Under the pieces are notes generated by a model, which was given only the letters and a program-made list of their open reading frames with translations, was not told the origin of the DNA and ran no database searches. A stretch of 10,335 nt of DNA. Source: Synergistaceae bacterium. Its GTDB lineage: Bacteria > Synergistota > Synergistia > Synergistales > Aminobacteriaceae. This document shows positions 1-5,394 of the stretch, one piece after another. Numbering within the stretch: position 1 is the first letter of the stretch; every line of letters starts with the position of its first letter. Location of the stretch: NCBI GenBank assembly GCA_017447325.1, contig JAFSNU010000228.1, forward strand, positions 1 through 10,335, in the 5' to 3' direction. A program made the position numbers and the translations under genes.

Positions 1-59
1 CCTCTTTTAATTTATAATAAATTAAATTAATTTAAATTTTATTTATTTTATATTTATGG

Positions 60-87
60 TTAAGCATAGTCAATTAAATTTTAAAAT
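60..87 (+). promoter_or_regulatory. possible weak promoter of glmS leader
   Basis: A -10-like TAAAAT lies at 82-87, with a poor -35-like TTAAGC at 60-65 and a 16-nt spacer. Transcription would then start near 93, exactly where the foldable leader begins. The surroundings are almost pure A/T, so such matches arise easily by chance. Another TATAAT is at 13-18. The placement relative to the leader is the only reason to list it. Confidence 0.2.
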
Positions 88-92
88 TTTTT

Positions 93-188
93 AAGACTTG
101 AAAGGGCAACACCCCTCTGTCACGTTGTGACATACTCGAGAGTACATGCCCGTACTCTCTCAACCTTACAGGGGCGACGAGAAGTTTT
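93..188 (+). promoter_or_regulatory. structured 5' leader of glmS, candidate cis-regulatory RNA
   Basis: This is a GC-richer island in an AT-rich spacer, ending 46 nt before the glmS start codon. Complementarities read directly: closing helix AAGACTT 93-99 with AAGTTTT 182-188 (one G-U); CCCC 112-115 with GGGG 171-174, optionally extended by TGT 118-120 with ACA 168-170; a perfect 6-bp hairpin TGTCAC/GTGACA at 118-132; and a perfect 8-bp hairpin GAGAGTAC/GTACTCTC at 138-159. The loop of the last hairpin, TGCCC at 147-151, is complementary to GGGCA at 104-108, allowing a pseudoknot. GGG 104-106 could instead pair with CCC 112-114, so two mutually exclusive folds exist. The G-U pair in the closing helix favours the + strand. 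The conserved core of the glmS ribozyme is not seen, and I match it to no riboswitch class I know. With no U-run after it, control at translation or RNA stability is more likely than termination. The function is inference. Confidence 0.5.
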
Positions 189-234
189 GCTATGCTTGAT
201 ATAAATTTTAAAAATATGAAAGGCGGATTAAAAA

Positions 235-2046
235 ATGTGCGGAATTTTGGGATACACTGGCAAGAAGCAGGCCGCGCCGATCTTATTAGACGGACTGGCA
301 AAGCTTGAATACAGAGGCTACGACTCAGCCGGAATTGCAGTCTATGACGGAACGCAAATTAATATTAAAAAATCAAGAGGCCGTTTAAAAATTTTGGCCG
401 ACATGACTAATAACGGCGATTTATTAAACGGAACTTGCGGCATCGGACACACGCGCTGGGCAACTCACGGCGAGCCGTCCGACACTAACGCGCATCCGTT
501 ATGGAGCGATGACAAAACGGTCGTTGCAATTCATAACGGCATTGTCGAAAATTTTCGCGAGATTAAGGACAAGTTAAGCGAGAAGGGCTACAGCTTTTAC
601 TCGCAGACCGACACCGAAGCTGCCGTAAAGCTTATAGACTTTTATTATAAAGCAAATAATCATGACGCATTAAGGGCAATAACTCAAACAATGCAAGTGA
701 TACGCGGCTCATACTGCTTTGTAATTTTATTTAACGACAGACCGGGCGAAGTCTGGGGCGTGCGTAAAGACAATCCGTTAATCGCAGGCCAAGGCGACGG
801 CGAAGCATTTTTAACGTCCGACGCTTCGGCAATTTTGCAGCATACGAAACGCGTTTATTACTTCGACAATTTTGAAATTGCGAAATTAAATTCGCAAGGC
901 GAGATAAATTTTTACAATAAAAACGGCGAGCCTATTAATAAAACTTTACAGGAAATAACTTGGGACGCTCAGGCAGTCGAGAAGGGCGGCTTCGAGCATT
1001 TCATGCTGAAAGAAATTCACGAGCAGGGCAAGGCCGTCCGCGACACTTTGCACAATCAGGACATCGGCATTAGGGACAGCGAGATTAAAAATATTTCGCA
1101 AATTTATATTATCGCTTGCGGCTCAGCTTATCACGCCGGATACGTCGCTCAGTACGTGATAGAAGATTTAGCAAAAATTCCGGTTCGCATGGAGCTTGCT
1201 TCTGAGTTTAGATACAGATCAATGCCGCTCGATAAAAATGCTTTAGCTATAGTTATAAGTCAGTCGGGCGAGACGGCTGACACTTTAGCCGCGATGCGCC
1301 GAGCTAAAGAGCATGGCTTAAAGACTTTGGCAATAGTCAACGTAGTAGGCAGCACGATAGCCCGCGAGGCCGAGAGCGTGTTTTATACTCTTGCCGGGCC
1401 CGAGATCGCTGTCGCGACGACCAAAGCCTACAGTGCGCAGTTAATAGCCTGCTATGTCTTAGCTTTAAGATTTGCGTTAGTAAAGCAAGTTATTAATCAA
1501 GATTATTTTAATAAATTATTAAGCGAGCTTGAAGAGATACCGGCGAAGATCGACGAGATTTTAGATCATAAAGAGGCGATACGCGAGATTGCGAAAAAAT
1601 TTATAAACTCTCAACATGCGTTTTTCCTTGGCCGCAATATCGATTATGCTCTTGCAATGGAAGGCAGCTTAAAGATGAAAGAGATCAGCTATTTGCACTC
1701 CGAAGCAATAGCAGCCGGTGAGATGAAGCACGGGCCGATCAGCCTAGTTGAAAATAGAATGCCGGTGATAGGCATATTAACGCAGAGCGCGTTATACAAA
1801 AAGACTGTAAGCAACATGCTTGAAGTCAAGAGCCGGGGCGCGTATATCTTGGGCGTGACGACGCAGGGCAACGCGGCACTCGAGCGCGACGCTGATTTTA
1901 TATTTTACATTCCCGAGACGGACGAGCATTTTGCGGCGAGCCTTGCCGTCATTCCATTGCAATTATTAGGCTATTATTTAGCTGCTGCAAAAGGCCTTGA
2001 CGTTGACAAGCCGAGAAACTTAGCAAAGAGCGTCACAGTTGAGTAA
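235..2046 (+). CDS. glmS: glutamine--fructose-6-phosphate aminotransferase (isomerizing), GlmS
   Basis: Cytosolic enzyme that makes glucosamine-6-phosphate from fructose-6-phosphate and glutamine, the first step toward UDP-GlcNAc for peptidoglycan and other envelope glycans. At 603 aa it is full length for the family. The N-terminal glutaminase domain begins MCGILGY, so Cys2 becomes the catalytic N-terminal cysteine after Met removal. It also shows RGYDSAG (27-33), GHTRWATHG (71-79), HNGIVENF (100-107) and QTDTE (124-128). The isomerase half has two SIS domains: CGSAYHAG (about 293-300), SQSGET (about 342-347), ATTKAY (about 393-398) and EGSLKMKE (476-483), followed by the HSEAIAAGEMKHGP active-site stretch. 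The C-terminus is the canonical NLAKSVTVE. The ATG has an AGGCGG Shine-Dalgarno-like block at 221-226. A foldable leader precedes the gene, and the last 8 nt overlap the next gene, suggesting co-transcription. Assignment is essentially certain. Confidence 0.98.
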   Translation: MCGILGYTGKKQAAPILLDGLAKLEYRGYDSAGIAVYDGTQINIKKSRGRLKILADMTNNGDLLNGTCGIGHTRWATHGEPSDTNAHPLWSDDKTVVAIHNGIVENFREIKDKLSEKGYSFYSQTDTEAAVKLIDFYYKANNHDALRAITQTMQVIRGSYCFVILFNDRPGEVWGVRKDNPLIAGQGDGEAFLTSDASAILQHTKRVYYFDNFEIAKLNSQGEINFYNKNGEPINKTLQEITWDAQAVEKGGFEHFMLKEIHEQGKAVRDTLHNQDIGIRDSEIKNISQIYIIACGSAYHAGYVAQYVIEDLAKIPVRMELASEFRYRSMPLDKNALAIVISQSGETADTLAAMRRAKEHGLKTLAIVNVVGSTIAREAESVFYTLAGPEIAVATTKAYSAQLIACYVLALRFALVKQVINQDYFNKLLSELEEIPAKIDEILDHKEAIREIAKKFINSQHAFFLGRNIDYALAMEGSLKMKEISYLHSEAIAAGEMKHGPISLVENRMPVIGILTQSALYKKTVSNMLEVKSRGAYILGVTTQGNAALERDADFIFYIPETDEHFAASLAVIPLQLLGYYLAAAKGLDVDKPRNLAKSVTVE

Positions 2047-2797
2047 CAATAAAAATTTTTTCGAGGAGCTTAATGCGCGTATAGCGAAGCTTGAGGACTG
2101 CGAAGTTACGAGATTAATTTTAGGCTGGCGGGCGAGTTTTGTTTTAGCGCGTGATAATAAATTCGGCGTGGGCTTTGTGCCGGACTCGATGAAAGAGGCG
2201 CACACGGCCCGTCCGGTTCACACGCAGGCGTTAATTAAAAGCTCGTTAAAGAAACTTGCTGCGCTTTACGTCTCGCCGTTCCCTCAGGAATTTGCGGCGG
2301 CCACTGCGGCTGTCTCAGCTTTATTGCCGTTCAACGACAATAATACGCGCCTTGACTTAATAATGCCGTTAGCTCGCGGCGATAAAGTAGCTGTGTTAGG
2401 CTACGACCGCGAGCTAATTCCGTTCATGAGAGAATGGGGCTGGCGCGTTGCGATCTTTGACGACAGATTTGCGGGACGTCAAGACTGCTTTACGCTCGAC
2501 GAATTTCCTCGCGGAGTGCTTGAGGCTGAATGGGTGTGGCTCACTCCTGAGGCGATACGCGACAGGCGTTTAATTTCAAATCAAGCTGCTTTATTAAACA
2601 AGAAAGGCTGCTTCATGCAAGGCCCGGGCATTCCAGCCTTGCCTGAAATTTTTAAAAATTTAGGCGTAACGCATTTGGTCGCGCCGATTTTAAATTTAAA
2701 TTTTAATTCAAATATTTGCGAGAGCATCGAGGCTCATATCGCGGCCGGAGGAAGCCCTTGGCTCTGCGAAGATATTTTGTGGCGCGTGTATTTTTAG
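2039..2797 (+). CDS. DUF364-like (putative heavy-metal chelation domain) protein
   Basis: 252 aa, predicted cytoplasmic, with no signal peptide or membrane helix seen. The C-terminal half resembles DUF364. A Rossmann-like strand-loop KVAVLGYDRE starts at about residue 116. Further on come a segment where DUF364 proteins carry a conserved threonine-rich helix start (LTPEAIRDRRLISNQAALL) and a MQGPGIPALPEIFKNLGV motif, equivalent to the family's GPS-P-lPlfF-GV signature. The N-terminal part would be the DUF4213-like cap. The biochemical role of the family is not established; metal chelation is proposed from structure. The start is a TTG at 2039 inside the end of glmS (8-nt overlap) with a weak AAAGAG at 2025-2030. 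No in-frame ATG exists near the N-terminus; the ATG at 2073 is in another frame. The tight overlap implies translational coupling with glmS. Any hexosamine or envelope connection is only inferred from position. Confidence 0.7.
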   Translation: MSNNKNFFEELNARIAKLEDCEVTRLILGWRASFVLARDNKFGVGFVPDSMKEAHTARPVHTQALIKSSLKKLAALYVSPFPQEFAAATAAVSALLPFNDNNTRLDLIMPLARGDKVAVLGYDRELIPFMREWGWRVAIFDDRFAGRQDCFTLDEFPRGVLEAEWVWLTPEAIRDRRLISNQAALLNKKGCFMQGPGIPALPEIFKNLGVTHLVAPILNLNFNSNICESIEAHIAAGGSPWLCEDILWRVYF

Positions 2798-3060
2798 ATT
2801 TTAAAATTTTTTGCAAGTACGAGAGTTTTTAATTTAAAAATTTTTTACAAGCCTGAGAGATTTTAATTTAAAATTTTTTGCCAGCGTGATAGATTTAAAT
2901 TTTAAAATTTTTTGCGAGCGCGAGAGTTTTTAATTTAAAAATTTTTTACAAGCCTGAGAGATTTTAATTTAAAATTTTTTTCAAACGCTAGAGATTTTAA
3001 TTATAAAGATTTTTGCAAGCGTGACTAGTTTTAAATTTTAAAAATTTTTCTCAAACTTTT
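2798..3060. repeat. tandem array of about eight 33-34 nt AT-rich units
   Basis: Directly after the DUF364 gene, a unit of roughly TTTTAATTTAAAATTTTTT followed by a GC-richer block (GCAAGCGTGAGAG-like) repeats head to tail. Unit boundaries read as 2798-2825 (partial), 2826-2859, 2860-2892, 2893-2926, 2927-2960, 2961-2993, 2994-3028 and a decayed unit from 3029. Units 2826-2859 and 2927-2960 are identical over all 34 nt, and the three-unit block repeats with a 101-nt period, pointing to duplication of a triplet. There is no unique spacer between units, so it is not CRISPR. There is no open reading frame of note and no GC-rich terminator hairpin. Function unknown; a chromosome-structural role, transcript-end stabilisation or replication slippage are all possible. 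Confidence 0.85.
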
Positions 3061-3142
3061 TAACGCGCGAAAATTTTTGAATAAGTTATTTTTAAAATTA
3101 ATTTTATAAATTCTTGCGGCAAAATATTTTAGAATAAATTTT

Positions 3143-3166
3143 TGTAGTTGAAAATGTAGTTGAAAA
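3143..3166. repeat. perfect 12-bp tandem direct repeat upstream of AEC gene
   Basis: TGTAGTTGAAAA occurs twice back to back at 3143-3154 and 3155-3166. It lies about 35-60 nt upstream of the presumed -35 of the AEC permease promoter. A 12-bp spacing is close to one helical turn, which would suit two regulator subunits on one DNA face, but binding is not shown. Chance duplication cannot be excluded. Confidence 0.55.
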
Positions 3167-3195
3167 ACTTTGAGCTTTAGCTTGAAGAAAGTTTT
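3164..3195. repeat. short inverted repeat AAAACTTT/AAAGTTTT
   Basis: AAAACTTT at 3164-3171 and AAAGTTTT at 3188-3195 form a perfect 8-bp inverted repeat around a 16-nt centre. The first arm overlaps the end of the 12-bp direct repeat, and the second arm lies just ahead of the presumed promoter of the AEC gene. It could be an operator or a weak hairpin. With AT-rich arms it is low-specificity evidence. Confidence 0.35.
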
Positions 3196-3200
3196 GTTAT

Positions 3201-3228
3201 TTAAGAATTATAAAACTTAAAATATTAT
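3201..3228 (+). promoter_or_regulatory. probable promoter of the AEC permease gene
   Basis: TATTAT at 3223-3228 (5 of 6 to the sigma-70 -10 consensus) is preceded by TTAAGA at 3201-3206 (4 of 6 to TTGACA) with a 16-nt spacer. The predicted start near 3235 leaves a leader of about 25 nt carrying the ribosome binding site. This is the best pair in the spacer, but the region is AT-rich and several alternatives exist. Confidence 0.35.
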
Positions 3229-3244
3229 AGCATGAAAAATTTGC

Positions 3245-3250
3245 GAGGTG
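3245..3250 (+). promoter_or_regulatory. ribosome binding site GAGGTG that fixes the AEC start
   Basis: GAGGTG sits 9 nt before the ATG at 3260. The in-frame GTG at 3248-3250 that would give a longer protein is itself part of this site, so translation most likely begins at 3260. Confidence 0.65.
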
Positions 3251-3259
3251 ATTAAAAGT

Positions 3260-4198
3260 ATGGAAAGTTTTATAGCTGCGGTTAATGTAGTTATGCCTAT
3301 GGCCTTGTTAATGCTGATCGGAGTTTTTATCCGCAAAAATAATATTATAGACAGGCAGTCGGCCAAGAGCTACGACAAAGTTATATTTAAAATTTTTATG
3401 CCGGCTTTATTATTTAAAAATATTTACGAGCTGGATTTAAATTTCAGCGATTATATAAAGCCGATAATTTTTATTGCGTGCGGGCTTGCAGTTGTATTTT
3501 TGCTTGCGGTGTTTTTAATTCCGAAAATTATAAAGGACGGCAAGAAGGCGGCTGTAGTAGGTCAGGCGATGATACGGCCAAATTTTTTGCTTTACGGCAT
3601 CGCAGTCGGCGAAGCTCTTTACGGCAAGGGCAATGCTGGAACTGTCGCAGTACTCGGAGCATTTGTTGTCCCTGCGATAAATATTTTAGCAGCTATCATT
3701 CTTGAAATTCCGAGAGCCGGCAAAGCTAATCTCAAAGAATTATTTAAAGCCGTGTTAAAAAATCCCATGATAATAGGCGCGATCTTAGGCTTCGCGTGCA
3801 TGCTGCTGCCGTTTAGAATTACCGGCATAGCTTGGGAAGTTATAAAAGACGTTGCGGGCGTGACAACTACAGTGAGTTTTATATCTCTTGGCATCGGCCT
3901 TGATTTAAATTCTGCTAAATCTAATTCTTTCCCGTTAACATTCGGCGTAATAGCAAGAATGCTGATAAGCCCGTTAATATTTTTGCCGCTCGCGGTCATG
4001 GTCGGCTTTAGGGCGCAAGTGTTAGCGACGCTGATGGTCGTTTTCGGCGGACCTGCTGCCGTCGCCTCGTATCCAATGGCGGTTGCGATGGACGCGGACG
4101 GACCGTTAGCCGCACAGCTCGTCTGCACGACGACTATAATTTCTATTTTAACTATATTTACAATGACGTTTATATTTAAGAGCCTGGGCTTATTTTAA
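3260..4198 (+). CDS. AEC-family (auxin efflux carrier / malate permease-like) transporter
   Basis: 312 aa inner-membrane protein with about ten hydrophobic segments in two five-helix halves, the usual size for the AEC family. In the N-terminal half I see the family's NVVMPMALLMLIGVFIRK opening, a FMPALLFKNIYE segment matching the conserved PALLF motif of helix 2, and RPNFLLYGIAVGEALYG matching the R-N---GIP---LYG pattern. The second half has NPMIIGAILGF, SFISLGIGLDL and GGPAAVASYPMA, where conserved Pro and Gly residues break the crossing helices. Members transport organic anions such as malate or other small metabolites by secondary transport; the substrate here cannot be told. The start at ATG 3260 is chosen because GAGGTG at 3245-3250 is correctly spaced. 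It is a single-gene unit: a 450-nt spacer upstream, a terminator 18 nt downstream. Confidence 0.9.
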   Translation: MESFIAAVNVVMPMALLMLIGVFIRKNNIIDRQSAKSYDKVIFKIFMPALLFKNIYELDLNFSDYIKPIIFIACGLAVVFLLAVFLIPKIIKDGKKAAVVGQAMIRPNFLLYGIAVGEALYGKGNAGTVAVLGAFVVPAINILAAIILEIPRAGKANLKELFKAVLKNPMIIGAILGFACMLLPFRITGIAWEVIKDVAGVTTTVSFISLGIGLDLNSAKSNSFPLTFGVIARMLISPLIFLPLAVMVGFRAQVLATLMVVFGGPAAVASYPMAVAMDADGPLAAQLVCTTTIISILTIFTMTFIFKSLGLF

Positions 4199-4216
4199 AT
4201 TTTAAATTTAAAAATT

Positions 4217-4254
4217 CAGGCCTCGGGATTTAAATTTATCTCGAGGCCTGTTTT
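4217..4254 (+). terminator. strong intrinsic terminator after the AEC gene
   Basis: CAGGCCTCG at 4217-4225 pairs perfectly with CGAGGCCTG at 4242-4250, and the stem extends by a G-U and a G-C pair to 11 bp. The loop is 12 nt, and TTTT follows at 4251-4254. It is the only strongly GC-paired hairpin in this part of the window and lies 18 nt after the AEC stop codon. It separates the AEC gene from the next unit. Confidence 0.9.
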
Positions 4255-4266
4255 ATAATTTATAAT
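4254..4266 (+). promoter_or_regulatory. two TATAAT boxes immediately before the J-domain gene
   Basis: Exact TATAAT hexamers occur at 4254-4259 and 4261-4266. A start about 7 nt downstream would fall at 4266 or 4273, that is 8 nt or 1 nt before the ATG at 4274. Either way the mRNA would be nearly or fully leaderless. No good -35 is visible, because the corresponding region is the terminator loop and arm. AT bias makes a chance match possible. Confidence 0.35.
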
Positions 4267-4273
4267 ATGCAGC

Positions 4274-5353
4274 ATGAAGAAAGAATTTGATGATTTAAAT
4301 GAAATTAAATTAAAAATCAAATCGAGCTTGAGAACTTTAGAGCTTGAGCCCGACGCTTCGCCGGATGAAATTAAAACGGCGTTTAAAAAACTTGCTAAAA
4401 TTTATCATCCTGACGTTGCCGCGCCGAAAGACGCTTGGCGTTTCCAACAGATCACAGGTGCTTACTCGCTGCTGAAAAATTTAAATTTTTTAGAGAATTT
4501 AGATTTAGATAATTTAAAGCTTGAAGATTTAGAGAATAATAATTTTAATGAGAGTGCAGCCTCAAGAGATGATAAAGCTGACGCAAGCGAAGAACAAGAC
4601 GAGGCAAGCGCAAGCGCGAAAGCTAAATCAAATTTTAAAGATGACGAGGCAAAAGCTAAAGCAAGAAATAAAAATTTTGAGTTAAAGCTCGATAAAATTT
4701 TAACGCGCTGCGAGGACGAGATTAATAATTATATTAATAAATCTGAAGAAATTTCTAAACGCAAGCTTGAAGAAAGACAGCAGGAGCTGAAAGATAATAT
4801 TATTTTCAGGCTTAACTCGCAGCTGAAAGAAGTTAGAAATATTGCGATAAAGCGCACGGGCAATTTAATTAATCGCGATGACGTCCGGCAGACTTTAATA
4901 AATTTAATTTTAAATCATGATTTGGACAGCGAGACGTCAAGATTAATCGAGATGCTGCCGATGAACGACGACACACGTGAACGAATTGCCTCGAGCGTGT
5001 GCGAGAAGTCCGAAAATTTTTCAAGCACTTTAATAATCAAGCTGCTTGATTTAAGAAATTTAAATAATTTAAATTTAGAGTTAATAGAGCGTTATATTTT
5101 ATGCGCAAGCCCTGAGAATTTAAGTTTAATTTTAAGATACTGGCCGAAGAATAAAATCTTGTCTGAGACTGCGTTAAATAATTTACTGCGCAGTGACGAC
5201 GCAAATATTTTAGTGCCGGTGCTGTCGAGCATAAAACAAAATTTCCCGCAGGAAGCTTTAAAGCATAATAAAAGAATTTTAGAGTTAAGCGCTCACGAAT
5301 CTCCGGCGGTTCGAGCCTGGTGCAGAATGCTTTTGCCTAAGCAGGATTTATAA
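4274..5353 (+). CDS. J-domain (DnaJ N-terminal) protein of unknown role
   Basis: 359 aa, soluble, no signal peptide. A J domain occupies about residues 18-70: TLELEPDASPDEIKTAFKKLAKIYHPD with the diagnostic HPD at 45-47, then FQQITGAYSLLK. J domains stimulate the ATPase of DnaK-type Hsp70. The Gly/Phe region, zinc-finger CXXCXGXG repeats and C-terminal substrate domain of DnaJ are absent, so this is a specialised (class C) co-chaperone-like protein and not DnaJ. Residues about 75-135 are acidic, Asn/Asp/Ala/Lys-rich low complexity. About 135-200 is charged and probably coiled coil. The C-terminal 160 residues are Leu-rich helices that may form HEAT-like repeats. I do not recognise the C-terminal family. 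No Shine-Dalgarno precedes the ATG. Only 41 nt without a terminator separate it from the MATE-ATPase gene, so an operon is likely. Confidence 0.75.
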   Translation: MKKEFDDLNEIKLKIKSSLRTLELEPDASPDEIKTAFKKLAKIYHPDVAAPKDAWRFQQITGAYSLLKNLNFLENLDLDNLKLEDLENNNFNESAASRDDKADASEEQDEASASAKAKSNFKDDEAKAKARNKNFELKLDKILTRCEDEINNYINKSEEISKRKLEERQQELKDNIIFRLNSQLKEVRNIAIKRTGNLINRDDVRQTLINLILNHDLDSETSRLIEMLPMNDDTRERIASSVCEKSENFSSTLIIKLLDLRNLNNLNLELIERYILCASPENLSLILRYWPKNKILSETALNNLLRSDDANILVPVLSSIKQNFPQEALKHNKRILELSAHESPAVRAWCRMLLPKQDL

Positions 5354-5394
5354 TTTAAAATAGCTATATTAAATAGAAAGTGTGTTGTTGTGTG

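Noticed and set aside
1..92. end of an upstream gene or a tRNA
   Set aside because: The stretch is nearly pure A/T with frequent stops, and no tRNA cloverleaf or T-loop consensus was found.
93..190. glmS self-cleaving ribozyme
   Set aside because: Position upstream of glmS suggested it, and GACGAG at 176-181 resembles part of the ribozyme core. The AGCGCC cleavage-site strand, the GUUGACGAGG context and the UCGGCGG segment are absent, and the helix layout differs.
74..301. 75-aa minus-strand open frame across the glmS leader and start
   Set aside because: It is antisense to the structured leader and the conserved glmS N-terminus, resembles no protein I know and has no ribosome binding site.
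2798..3060. CRISPR array
   Set aside because: Repeats are contiguous with no unique spacers, units vary in sequence, and no cas gene is nearby.
3248..3259. GTG start giving a 316-aa AEC protein
   Set aside because: The GTG is part of the GAGGTG ribosome binding site for the ATG at 3260.
3619..4128. 169-aa minus-strand open frame inside the AEC gene
   Set aside because: It is a shadow of a gene with a clear family assignment and shows no domain of its own.
5380..5394. GTG start giving a MCCCV-beginning MATE-ATPase protein
   Set aside because: It only adds Cys/Val codons from a TGTGTTGTTGTG run. The ATG at 5395 begins the conserved-looking sequence.
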